DNA of 37,755 nt from the NCBI GenBank assembly GCA_902792535.1, contig CADAZU010000014.1, forward strand, positions 1 to 37,755. The letters are read 5' to 3'. The notes beneath the pieces are model-generated. The model searched no databases, had not been told where the DNA came from, and worked only from the letters and a program-made list of their open reading frames with translations. This document shows, one piece after another, positions 30,848 through 37,755 of the stretch (position 1 is its first letter; each line of letters begins with the position of its first letter). Both the position numbers and the translations under genes were made by a program. This DNA is from an uncultured Bacteroidales bacterium. GTDB lineage: Bacteria > Bacteroidota > Bacteroidia > Bacteroidales > Paludibacteraceae.

Positions 30848-30860
30848 ATTTGTTAGCCAT
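30840..30860 (-). promoter_or_regulatory. Duplicated start region with six-codon upstream ORF
   Basis: ATGGCTAACAAAT is tandemly duplicated (13 bp). The upstream ATG (30858-30860) reads MANKYG and stops at 30840-30842, just inside the real gene, which begins with the downstream ATG (30845-30847). Confidence 0.55.
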
Positions 30861-30912
30861 AACTATATAATATATGCGCACACACTCCTATGCACACGCA
30901 ACAAATCGGCTG

Positions 30913-30944
30913 CAAAGTTACTGCTTTTTTTTTGAATACGCAAA
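30913..30944 (-). promoter_or_regulatory. Promoter of the HD-lpx-glnS-phoH operon
   Basis: Minus strand: TTTG (30941-30944), 20-bp spacer ending AAAAAAAAGCAG, TAACTTTG (30913-30920). Leader about 60 nt. Confidence 0.72.
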
Positions 30945-31015
30945 TTTATGTTAGAAAAATTTAGGATCTATGGGCACGCCAGGAGCAGATTACCAGCACG
31001 CCAGCAGCATTATGA

Positions 31016-31070
31016 CGCACTTATCTCGCACTTATCACGCACTTATCACGCACTTATCACGCACTAATTT
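31016..31070. repeat. 11-bp tandem array CGCACTTATCA
   Basis: Five exact 11-bp steps (CGCACTTATCT, CGCACTTATCA three times, CGCACTAATTT) in the intergenic region between the divergent HD and ssb genes. No spacers, so not CRISPR. Confidence 0.88.
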
Positions 31071-31096
31071 CGGGGAAAAAGAGAGAAAAAAGGGAG

Positions 31097-31132
31097 TATT
31101 TCAACTGAAAAAAAGAGTCCTCAGCGAAATAC
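31097..31132. other. Imperfect hairpin in the HD-ssb intergenic region
   Basis: GTATTTC (31097-31103) pairs with GAAATAC (31126-31132), and inside them CTGA pairs with TCAG. It would lie at the 5' end of a transcript from the promoter at 31138-31169. The 430-bp gap also holds the 11-bp array and three promoters; no ORF stands out. Confidence 0.4.
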
Positions 31133-31137
31133 GGGTG

Positions 31138-31169
31138 CAAAGATACGAAAAAATTTTGATATATGCAAA
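31138..31169 (-). promoter_or_regulatory. Second leftward promoter in the HD-ssb gap
   Basis: Minus strand: TTTG (31166-31169), 20-bp spacer, TATCTTTG (31138-31145). It would transcribe the hairpin and the 11-bp array, either as a separate small RNA or as a long leader of the HD operon. Confidence 0.55.
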
Positions 31170-31184
31170 TTTTTAGTACATTTT

Positions 31185-31216
31185 TTTGCATAATTCAAAA
31201 AAAAGCAGTACCTTTG
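31185..31216 (+). promoter_or_regulatory. Promoter of ssb
   Basis: TTTG (31185-31188), 20-bp spacer ending AAAAAAAAGCAG, TACCTTTG (31209-31216). Leader about 60 nt, AT-rich, without Shine-Dalgarno. Confidence 0.75.
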
Positions 31217-31280
31217 CAGGCGCAAAGGTTTATAATCATTTTAAAACAAACAAAAACAACAAATTTATTTAAACAATTTT

Positions 31281-31742
31281 ATGTCAAGCGTAAACAAAGT
31301 AATTTTAATCGGTAACGTGGGAGCAGACCCCGAAGTACGTTATTTGGACAGAGGCGTAGCAATCGCAACATTCAATTTGGCAACTACCGAACGCGGTTAT
31401 GTAATGCAGAACGGTACGCAGGTGCCGGACGTGACGGAATGGCACTCGATCGTGTTATGGCGCAATCTGGCTGAGTGGGCTCAGCAGAACTTGAAGAAGA
31501 GCATGAAAGTGTATGTAGAAGGCAAACTGAAGACGCGCAGTTGGGAGAAAGACGGACAGATCCGCCGCAAGACAGAGGTGGTAGCAGAGAACATTCAGAT
31601 TCTTTACCGTCCTGAGATTTACAGGAATCAGAACGCAGCCGCCAATGCCCAGCCATCAGACGAAGCAGTAGCACAGAACGACGGAGCAGAGGAGCCGAAG
31701 GAAGGCAGTCAAGGCGGTTTCTTTGACGGCATATTCAGATGA
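31281..31742 (+). CDS. ssb: Single-stranded DNA-binding protein
   Basis: 153 residues. OB-fold about 1-110 with family hallmarks VNKVILIGNVGADPEVRY, FNLATTE, TEWHSIVLWRNLAE and VYVEGKLKTRSW. It coats ssDNA in replication and repair. The disordered, acidic C-terminus ends GGFFDGIFR, a weak version of the usual DDIPF-type partner-binding tip with two extra residues. First of a four-gene run with a FemAB-like protein and two glycosyltransferases; the next start overlaps its stop (ATGA). Confidence 0.95.
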   Translation: MSSVNKVILIGNVGADPEVRYLDRGVAIATFNLATTERGYVMQNGTQVPDVTEWHSIVLWRNLAEWAQQNLKKSMKVYVEGKLKTRSWEKDGQIRRKTEVVAENIQILYRPEIYRNQNAAANAQPSDEAVAQNDGAEEPKEGSQGGFFDGIFR

Positions 31743-32695
31743 GTAACAAAGAGCGATATAGCGAATGGGTAGCGGCACAGGAGTACGTGCCGATTTTCAT
31801 GCAGCCGTGGTGGATGGACGCCGTCTGCGCGGGCAAGGAATGGGACGTGCTGCTGGCGGAGCAGGAAGGCGAGATCGTCGGAGCTATGCCTTATTTATTA
31901 CGCAAGCGCGCGTGGTTTCGATATATCGTCATGCCTCAGGAGACCCAGATCGGCGGTATATGGGTGACGCCGGAGATCACGGCTGACCGATGGAAGACCG
32001 CGGAAGTATGCCGGATGATCAAAGAACAGATAGACGGATTAGGCATCGCTTATTACTACCAGCAGTATATGCCCGGCAGTCTATGCGTGGACGCGATGCG
32101 TGCGTTGGGATTCAAGACCCGCGAACGCGTGACGTACCGGATGGAGAACCTGAGCAACATGGACGAAGTGATTGCGGGATTCAGCAAGAACAAAAAAAGG
32201 CAGTTGCAGAAAGCGTTGAGTCTGCATGCCGAGCGGGGAATGGAGATCGAAGATTTCTACCGGTTCCACACCCGTTGTTTGGCGGCAAAGAAACGCAAGA
32301 TCAGTTACAGCCGCGAGTTCCTGCTGGTGCTGGAGCGCAAAGCAAGGCGATTAGGGCAATGCGAGGTGCTGAGTGTCTGCAACGCCGACGGCGTGCCGTT
32401 CGCAGCTGCATTCCTCGTCTGGGACAAGCACTATATGTACTATCTGATTCCGGCTTACGATCCGGCTTTCGGCGAGAGCGGCGCAGGCGCGCTGCTGGTA
32501 CTGGAGGCGATGAAGATAGCCCGCGAGAAACAGGTGCTGTTCGATTTCGAGGGTTCGATGGAGCGCGGCACCGCCAAGCATTACATGCAGTTCGGTTCCG
32601 TTCCGGCGACCTATTACAGCGTAGAGAAATACTACAAACCCATCTTCCGGATCGCGATCTGGCTGCAGAAGTTGCGGGAATGGCGAATGCATTGA
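31739..32695 (+). CDS. FemAB/GNAT-like acyltransferase-fold protein
   Basis: 318 residues. It has the features of the FemAB/BioF2-like acetyltransferase group: PWWMDAVC near the N-terminus, SKNKKRQLQKAL in the middle, then a GNAT-like half (AAAFLVWDKHYMYYL, SGAGALLVLEAMKIA, FDFEGSMERGTAKHYMQFG). Relatives transfer amino acids or acyl groups to cell-wall or surface polysaccharide precursors. Together with the two glycosyltransferases downstream this suggests surface glycan or peptidoglycan decoration. Substrate unknown. Overlaps ssb by 4 bp and the next gene by 16 bp. Confidence 0.78.
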   Translation: MSNKERYSEWVAAQEYVPIFMQPWWMDAVCAGKEWDVLLAEQEGEIVGAMPYLLRKRAWFRYIVMPQETQIGGIWVTPEITADRWKTAEVCRMIKEQIDGLGIAYYYQQYMPGSLCVDAMRALGFKTRERVTYRMENLSNMDEVIAGFSKNKKRQLQKALSLHAERGMEIEDFYRFHTRCLAAKKRKISYSREFLLVLERKARRLGQCEVLSVCNADGVPFAAAFLVWDKHYMYYLIPAYDPAFGESGAGALLVLEAMKIAREKQVLFDFEGSMERGTAKHYMQFGSVPATYYSVEKYYKPIFRIAIWLQKLREWRMH

Positions 32696-33765
32696 AAGTC
32701 CTTTTTCTGACACCGTGGTATCCGTCTGAGAAAGACGCGATGAGTGGTCTCTTCGTGCAGAAACACGCGGAGGCTGTTCGTGCGCAAGGATGCGAGGTAC
32801 GGGTGATTCATTCGGAGGGCTGGCGGGACTTGCTTTTAGCATGGCGGGACCTGCGGCGCGAAGGATGGATGCCGGATGTGGTGCAGTTGAATGTCATCCA
32901 GAAACAGGGGCTTTTGGCGCTCTGGCTGAAACGGCGGTACGGGATTCCGTATGTGATCGTGGAGCATTGGAGCGGGTATCTGCCGGAGAACGGGATGTTC
33001 AGGCGACTGAACATTCTCAAAAAGAAACTCTATAAACGCATTGCCGCAGAGGCTTTTGCGATCCTGCCGGTAAGCGACCGGTTAGCCGAAGCGATGCAAG
33101 AATGCGGCATAGAAAACCGCAAGTGGCTGAGGATCAACAATGTGGTGGACGATTTCTTTTTCGAGAAATCGAAATATCGAGATAAAGATATACCGAACCG
33201 TCGAAAAAGGCTGCTGCATGTGAGTTGTTTCGACGAGCGGGCGAAGAACGTGAAAGGTCTGCTGCGGGCAGCGAAGATGCTGAGCGAACGGAGACAGGAC
33301 TGGCTGCTGGTGATGGTCGGAACCGGTATTGATTATGAGGAAATACGCGCGTACGAGCGGGATTTGGAGATCCCTGAAGGTCTGATTCGCTGGACGGGTG
33401 AGCTGACGCCGCGCGAGGTAGCGGACGAGATGCACCAAGCGGATGTGTTTGTGCTCTCCAGCCGGTACGAGACGTACGGCGTAGTGCTGGCGGAAGCGGC
33501 AGTTACGGGAATGAAGATTGTGAGTACGCCTGTGGGTATTGCTGAAGAAGCGGGTGCTCTGATCGTTCCGCAAGAGATCGCGCAGAACAAAGCCGGTAAG
33601 TTTGCGGAGTTTCTGGAAACGGCATTGTTCGAGCCGTCAGCCATCAGCCATCAGAAGTCAGCCGTCAGAAGTCAGCCGTCAGAGGTCAGAAGTCAGTATT
33701 CAGCAGAGGAGATCGGAAAGAAACTCAAAGAGGTCTATGATAGCTGTTTGCATCGCGACATATAA
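32680..33765 (+). CDS. Glycosyltransferase family 4
   Basis: 361 residues from the ATG at 32680. The open frame reaches back to 31990 but only antisense-quality sequence lies there, and the preceding gene occupies it. GT-B fold: N-terminal LKVLFLTPWYPSEKDAMSGLFV, nucleotide-sugar half with VGTGIDYEEI, WTGELTPREVADEMHQADVFVLSS and the donor-binding E-x7-E motif (ETYGVVLAE). Retaining transferase, donor unknown. Residues about 320-343 are a long repeat insertion near the C-terminus (heptapeptides SAISHQK, SAVRSQP, SEVRSQY). The following gene starts 29 bp before its stop. Confidence 0.9.
   Translation: MANALKVLFLTPWYPSEKDAMSGLFVQKHAEAVRAQGCEVRVIHSEGWRDLLLAWRDLRREGWMPDVVQLNVIQKQGLLALWLKRRYGIPYVIVEHWSGYLPENGMFRRLNILKKKLYKRIAAEAFAILPVSDRLAEAMQECGIENRKWLRINNVVDDFFFEKSKYRDKDIPNRRKRLLHVSCFDERAKNVKGLLRAAKMLSERRQDWLLVMVGTGIDYEEIRAYERDLEIPEGLIRWTGELTPREVADEMHQADVFVLSSRYETYGVVLAEAAVTGMKIVSTPVGIAEEAGALIVPQEIAQNKAGKFAEFLETALFEPSAISHQKSAVRSQPSEVRSQYSAEEIGKKLKEVYDSCLHRDI
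33637..33706. repeat. 7-bp tandem array TCAGNNN x10
   Basis: Ten units in perfect 7-bp register, each TCAG followed by CCA, AAG, CCG, AGG, TAT or CAG. The longest array in the window, translated as three heptapeptides in the GT4 gene. Confidence 0.92.
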
Positions 33766-34651
33766 CCACGAGGCTTTTATCGCCGAGGCGATCGAGAGTG
33801 TGCTTTCGCAGCAATGCGATGAGGCGATGCGCATTTATATAGGCGACGATGCTTCCACGGACGGTACGGAGACCGTCTGCCGCCGGTATGCGGCGCAGGA
33901 CGAACGGATCGTGTATGTGCGGCGGGAGCAGAATATGGGGCTGGTGCGCAACACGATTGACCTGTACCGCCGGATCATGGCGGACGGAGCGGACTATATC
34001 GCCATGCTGGACGGAGACGATTTTTGGTGCCACGAGGGGAAACTGCAGATGCAAGTGGACTACCTGCGCGCGCACCCTGAATGCGGGTTTGTGCATACCG
34101 GCGGCAGGGTGTTATCCGGCAGCAAGAAATGGACTTTCGGTCAGCGTGAAGGGGTCTATGGCATCGATTCACCGGGGTTTGCCAACTGCACAGTGGTATT
34201 CCGGACCGAGTTGCTGGACGAGAAAGTGTTAAAAGCTATAGAAGCGCAAAATTTCCAATGGCTGGACTACCCGCTGTACGGCGTTTTTTACCAGAAGACG
34301 AAATGGGCTTATCTGCCGGAGGAGACGGCGGTCTGGCGGGATCATGAGTCCGTTTCGCAACCCAAAGAGGCGCAAGCGATCCTGCGCAACCGCGAAGAGC
34401 GATGCAGGATGTGGCGGTGGCTGGAGGAGCAATACCCCGGAAAAGCGGGTTATTCGGAGGCGGAAGCGCAGAATTATTTATACGAACAGCGATTGAATTT
34501 GATCTACCAATTCGGCGACCTGAGTTTAGTGAATCCGGAGTTGCTAAACGCGTATCAACCGAGGACTTGGAAGCAAAGAATGAAGAAAATAGGGCTTAAA
34601 AACAAGATATTTTATTCTATTTTGCGAAAATTTACACAAAAATTTGCATAA
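33737..34651 (+). CDS. Glycosyltransferase family 2
   Basis: 304 residues from the ATG at 33737; the frame extends upstream only by translating the repeat array in a different phase. GT-A fold: MIAVCIATYNHEAFIAEAIES, DDASTDGT (UDP-binding Asp region) and DGDDFW (DxD-type metal site). The C-terminal part is helical and basic. Likely adds a sugar to the same surface glycan as the preceding GT4. The tonB promoter lies across its last codons. Confidence 0.9.
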   Translation: MIAVCIATYNHEAFIAEAIESVLSQQCDEAMRIYIGDDASTDGTETVCRRYAAQDERIVYVRREQNMGLVRNTIDLYRRIMADGADYIAMLDGDDFWCHEGKLQMQVDYLRAHPECGFVHTGGRVLSGSKKWTFGQREGVYGIDSPGFANCTVVFRTELLDEKVLKAIEAQNFQWLDYPLYGVFYQKTKWAYLPEETAVWRDHESVSQPKEAQAILRNREERCRMWRWLEEQYPGKAGYSEAEAQNYLYEQRLNLIYQFGDLSLVNPELLNAYQPRTWKQRMKKIGLKNKIFYSILRKFTQKFA

Positions 34652-34674
34652 ATCGCAAAAAAGCAGTATCTTTG
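34643..34674 (+). promoter_or_regulatory. Promoter of tonB
   Basis: TTTG (34643-34646), 20-bp spacer ending AAAAAAGCAG, TATCTTTG (34667-34674). It overlaps the stop codon of the GT2 gene; the leader is about 60 nt. Confidence 0.72.
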
Positions 34675-34736
34675 TAGCCGATTTTGAAATCTGAGTGCCT
34701 GCGGGCGGAAGACAAACGACCTAAAAAACACAAGAT

Positions 34737-35417
34737 ATGCAAGTAAAGAAATCAGAAAGTGCCAGCTTAGAGAAGGACAAACTCGTCTATGTATTGATGG
34801 GTTTGGTTTTCGTGCTCAGCCTCGTTTACGTAGCGCTGGAGTGGACTGAGCGAGAGGTCACAAAGTACGAAGTGACCGACACGGAGTTCCTCTTTGAGGA
34901 AGAAGTAGAGATTCAGCAGACGAGTCAAGAGACTCCTCCCCCTCCCCCACCCCCTGCCGTACAGGAAGTGGAAGTGCTGAACGTGGTAGAGGATAACGTA
35001 GAGACCGAGTCGATCGAGGTGAACACCGAGGACGACAAGGAGACCGAGGTTGTTATCGCTGCGCCGGTAGAAGCTCCCGTAGAGGAAGAGGAAGAAGAGG
35101 TAGTCTTCGTGGTAGTAGAGAAGATGCCGGAGTTCCCGGGCGGTCAGCAGGCATTGTTCAAATACCTGAGCGAGAACGTGAAGTATCCTGTTATTGCGCA
35201 GGAGAACGGTATCCAAGGTCGTGTGATCTGCCAGTTCGTGGTTAACCGTGACGGTTCGATCGTGGATGTAGAGGTAGTTCGTTCGGGTGGTGACCCATCG
35301 CTGGACAAAGAGGCTATCCGCGTCATCAAGTCGATGCCAAAATGGAAACCGGGTCAGCAACGCGGTAAACCCGTTCGCGTGAAATACACGGTACCGGTTA
35401 ACTTCAAACTCCAATAA
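34737..35417 (+). CDS. tonB: TonB family energy transducer
   Basis: 226 residues. One N-terminal membrane anchor (16-36), a short proline run (67-73) and a long acidic Glu/Val-rich periplasmic spacer (75-127). The C-terminal TonB domain (about 135-226) begins KMPEFPGGQQAL, with YPVIAQENGIQGRV and PKWKPGQQRGKPV as in Bacteroidota TonB proteins. It passes proton-motive energy to outer-membrane TonB-dependent transporters such as the SusC of this window. No exbB or exbD nearby. The acidic rather than Pro/Lys-rich spacer is common in this phylum. recG follows after 24 bp. Confidence 0.92.
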   Translation: MQVKKSESASLEKDKLVYVLMGLVFVLSLVYVALEWTEREVTKYEVTDTEFLFEEEVEIQQTSQETPPPPPPPAVQEVEVLNVVEDNVETESIEVNTEDDKETEVVIAAPVEAPVEEEEEEVVFVVVEKMPEFPGGQQALFKYLSENVKYPVIAQENGIQGRVICQFVVNRDGSIVDVEVVRSGGDPSLDKEAIRVIKSMPKWKPGQQRGKPVRVKYTVPVNFKLQ

Positions 35418-35441
35418 TCGGTTTAGAATGGCCATGCGGCT

Positions 35442-37562
35442 ATGGAGCTATCTCACAGAGATATAACGTATTGTAAGAATGTCGGTGCGAAGCGTGCCGA
35501 CATTCTTCGTAAAGAATTGAAGGTGAATACCGCGCTGGACATGGTGCGGCAGTATCCGTATAAGTACATCGACCGCAGTCGGTTCTACCGGATTGCGGAG
35601 ATAGAGGACGAGGACACGTATGTGCAGATCGTTGGCGAAGTGACGGAATGGCATACGATCGGCATCGGTCGGGCGCAACGGCTGAGCGCCACCTTCAACG
35701 ACGGAACGCACCAATGCGAGTTGGTGTGGTTCAAGGGCGTGCAGTATGTCAAGTTGCAGCGCGGGATCAAGTACTTGCTGTTCGGCAAGCCGAGCCGGTT
35801 CAATCACAGTTATAATTTCGTTCATCCGGAGTTGACGCCGTGGAACAAAGTGACGCCGGAGATGACGCAGGGTCTGGAGCCGTATTACAATACGACGGAG
35901 ACCATGAAGCGGCACGGGCTGAACTCCAAGGCGATACGCAATATCATTGCGGAGCTGATGCCGGAGCTGAAGATGGGTGTGCCGGACACGATGGGTGCCG
36001 ACATCTTGCAGCGGTACCGTCTGATGGGGTTGACCGATGCGCTGGTAAATGTGCATTTTCCGAAAGACACGCCGACGATGCAGGCGGCTCGGGCAAGGTT
36101 GAAATTCGAGGAGTTATTCTATATCCAGCTGCAGCTGCTGAGGCAGATGAAGCGCAGGGAGCAGAACCCGGGCTTCGCGATGCCGATGGTGGGCAGCCGT
36201 TTTCACGCCTTGTATAAAGCGCTGCCGTTTGACCTGACGGGTGCGCAGAAACGGGTGATTCATGAGATCCACGACGACCTGAAGTCCGGACGGCAGATGA
36301 ACCGGCTGCTGCAAGGCGATGTGGGAAGCGGCAAGACGTTGGTGGCGCTGCTGTGCTGTCTGCTGGCTGTTGACAACGGGTATCAGACCTGTATCATGGC
36401 GCCGACGGAGATATTGGCGAACCAGCATTACGAGACTTTGAAGACGTTCTTAGCGCCCTTAGGCGACGCAGTACATATCGCTCTGCTAACCGGTTCGACG
36501 ACCGCCAAGCAACGGGTGCCGATCCATAACGGATTACTGAATGGTACGATCCATATATTAATAGGTACGCACGCGCTCATAGAAGACACGGTGCAGTGGC
36601 GGAACTTAGGGTTCGTCGTGATCGACGAGCAGCACCGTTTCGGCGTGGCGCAGCGGGCGAAACTATGGGGGAAATCAGCTATCAGCCATCAGAATTCAGC
36701 CGTCAGCATTCCACCGCATATCCTGGTCATGACCGCTACGCCTATTCCTCGCACCTTGGCGATGACCGTCTATGGCGATCTGCATGTGAGTATCATTGAT
36801 GAGCTGCCTCCGGGACGCAAGCCGGTGCAGACCATCCATTATAATATCAACCGCCGCGCGCAGGTGTATGCTTTCTTGCGCAAACAGATCCAGGAAGGGC
36901 GGCAGGTCTATGTGGTTTATCCGCTGATCAAAGAGAATGAGAAACTGGACCTACAGGACTTGCAGAACGGTTTCAATGAGTTATGCGAGGCATTCCCGGA
37001 ATATAAGATCTCGATGGTACACGGTCAGATGAAGGCGGCGGACAAGGATCTGCAGATGCAGCGGTTTGCGAGCGGCGAGACCCAGATTCTGGTAGCGACG
37101 ACGGTCATTGAGGTGGGCGTGAACGTACCGAACGCAACGGTGATGATGATCCAGAACGCCGAGCGATTCGGTCTGAGCCAGTTGCACCAGTTACGCGGAC
37201 GTGTAGGACGCGGCGGGGACCAGAGTTACTGCCTGCTGCTGACCGACATGGAAATCAGCGGCGATACGCGCAAACGGATGGACATCATGGTGGCTACCAA
37301 CGACGGTTTCCGCATCGCTGAGGAGGACTTGCGTCTGCGCGGCGCAGGAGATATTGACGGCACCCAGCAGTCGGGCATTCCTTTTGATCTGCATATAGCG
37401 AACCTGTCCACGGACGGTCAGTTACTGACGCTGGCGCGTCAGGCAGCGATGGATATTCTGGACAAAGATCCGCTGCTGGAGGACGAGATGAACCGGATAT
37501 ACAAAAGAAGACTCGACACCTTGCGGATCGAGTCTCCTCAGAATTGGAGCGAGATAAGCTGA
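35442..37562 (+). CDS. recG: ATP-dependent DNA helicase RecG
   Basis: 706 residues, the normal RecG length. N-terminal wedge/OB domain (about 50-150), then SF2 helicase lobes: GDVGSGKT (292-299), APTEILANQHY, DEQH (395-398), TATPIPRTL (431-439), and the C-terminal QLHQLRGRVGRG region. It remodels stalled forks and branched DNA. Residues 411-422 (KSAISHQNSAVS) are a repeat-encoded insertion in the loop between motifs II and III. Probably co-transcribed with tonB. It ends one base before the convergent rpsU. Confidence 0.96.
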   Translation: MELSHRDITYCKNVGAKRADILRKELKVNTALDMVRQYPYKYIDRSRFYRIAEIEDEDTYVQIVGEVTEWHTIGIGRAQRLSATFNDGTHQCELVWFKGVQYVKLQRGIKYLLFGKPSRFNHSYNFVHPELTPWNKVTPEMTQGLEPYYNTTETMKRHGLNSKAIRNIIAELMPELKMGVPDTMGADILQRYRLMGLTDALVNVHFPKDTPTMQAARARLKFEELFYIQLQLLRQMKRREQNPGFAMPMVGSRFHALYKALPFDLTGAQKRVIHEIHDDLKSGRQMNRLLQGDVGSGKTLVALLCCLLAVDNGYQTCIMAPTEILANQHYETLKTFLAPLGDAVHIALLTGSTTAKQRVPIHNGLLNGTIHILIGTHALIEDTVQWRNLGFVVIDEQHRFGVAQRAKLWGKSAISHQNSAVSIPPHILVMTATPIPRTLAMTVYGDLHVSIIDELPPGRKPVQTIHYNINRRAQVYAFLRKQIQEGRQVYVVYPLIKENEKLDLQDLQNGFNELCEAFPEYKISMVHGQMKAADKDLQMQRFASGETQILVATTVIEVGVNVPNATVMMIQNAERFGLSQLHQLRGRVGRGGDQSYCLLLTDMEISGDTRKRMDIMVATNDGFRIAEEDLRLRGAGDIDGTQQSGIPFDLHIANLSTDGQLLTLARQAAMDILDKDPLLEDEMNRIYKRRLDTLRIESPQNWSEIS
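36675..36709. repeat. 7-bp tandem array TCAGNNN in recG
   Basis: Five exact units (TCAGCTA, TCAGCCA, TCAGAAT, TCAGCCG, TCAGCAT), read in the same phase as the array in the GT4 gene. Confidence 0.85.
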
Positions 37563-37755
37563 TTACTTATCGTCGTGAGCGTGCAATGACTGCACATAAC
37601 GAGCATGTGCCATCTTAACTCGCTTCAGCTCACTCGGTTTGTCGAATTGCTGACGGCGACGGAGCTCTTTTACGACACCCGTCTTATCGAATTTGCGTTT
37701 GAATTTCTTAATCGCGCGCTCGATGTTCTCACCTTCTTTAACAGGAACGATAATC
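37563..37755 (-). CDS. rpsU: 30S ribosomal protein S21 (5' end cut by window)
   Basis: 63 codons plus stop are present; the last base of the window is the third base of the presumed ATG. The translation IIVPVKEGENIERAIKKFKR and then KTGVVKELRRRQQFDKPS is the Bacteroidota S21 pattern, a basic small-subunit protein involved in translation initiation. It abuts recG in convergent orientation. In other Bacteroidales I recall xerC directly downstream, whereas here xerC is 36 kb away on the same strand. Confidence 0.95.
   Translation of the reverse strand, partial: IIVPVKEGENIERAIKKFKRKFDKTGVVKELRRRQQFDKPSELKRVKMAHARYVQSLHAHDDK

Noticed and set aside
31016-31070. Regular repeats resembling a CRISPR array
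   Set aside because: Units are 11 bp and directly adjacent; there are no spacers and no cas genes.
31990-32679. N-terminal extension of the GT4 gene
   Set aside because: It is the shifted frame of the FemAB-like gene with Arg-rich nonsense; the GT4 fold starts at 32680.
33602-33736. N-terminal extension of the GT2 gene
   Set aside because: It translates the 7-bp array and the GT4 end in another phase; GT2 homology begins at MIAVCIATYN.

Overview
The window looks like a chromosomal segment of an uncultured member of the Bacteroidales (Bacteroidota). The evidence is a SusC/SusD polysaccharide utilisation locus, Bacteroides-type promoters (TTTG at -33, TAnnTTTG at -7), an lpxD-lpxC-lpxA run behind an HD-phosphohydrolase gene, a Bacteroidota-type S21 protein, and an almost complete lack of Shine-Dalgarno sequences. 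I see no transposase, prophage module or CRISPR array.

Layout. 1-2.2 kb: tRNA-Tyr, tRNA-Thr and xerC on the minus strand, then a gene-poor stretch with one small orphan protein. 2.2-16.3 kb: a fructan-type utilisation locus, all on the minus strand and transcribed right to left. It runs: a membrane-spanning sensor/AraC regulator, SusC, SusD, a SusE-position lipoprotein with a DUF4960-like domain, a secreted DUF4960-like protein, a GH32 enzyme with a LamG domain, a second secreted protein with two DUF4960-like domains, a 46-residue small protein, an orphan GH32 tail and a terminator. 16.4-23.7 kb: an rsmF-like rRNA methyltransferase (+), then thioredoxin, cation/proton antiporter, epimerase and DEAD-box helicase as a minus-strand operon, with divergent aroB (+). 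23.7-30.9 kb: a seven-gene minus-strand operon (HD phosphohydrolase, lpxD, lpxC, lpxA, glnS, a small nuclease-like protein, phoH). 31-37.6 kb: ssb, a FemAB/GNAT-like protein and two glycosyltransferases, then tonB and recG on plus, and the convergent, truncated rpsU.

How the genes work together. The utilisation locus should bind fructan at the surface, cut it with GH32, import oligosaccharides through SusC/D (energised by TonB proteins such as the one here) and sense a product in the periplasm. The sensor resembles the sugar-binding half of a fructose-type hybrid two-component regulator, but its kinase, phosphoacceptor and receiver parts are absent. A symmetric four-half-site operator with 21-bp spacing lies just upstream of the susC promoter and is the obvious target.

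The most unexpected signal is a set of about twenty short tandem arrays, mostly with exactly 7-bp degenerate units and some with 8 or 11 bp. They fill most sizeable gaps between co-transcribed genes and are also inserted, in frame, in housekeeping genes (aroB, recG, helicase, glycosyltransferase, epimerase, GH32). Because 7 and 3 are coprime, three units encode a heptapeptide. A second, GC-rich palindromic element is inserted in frame at four places. These resemble, by analogy only, the heptanucleotide STRR repeats of cyanobacteria and the protein-invading palindromes of Rickettsia.
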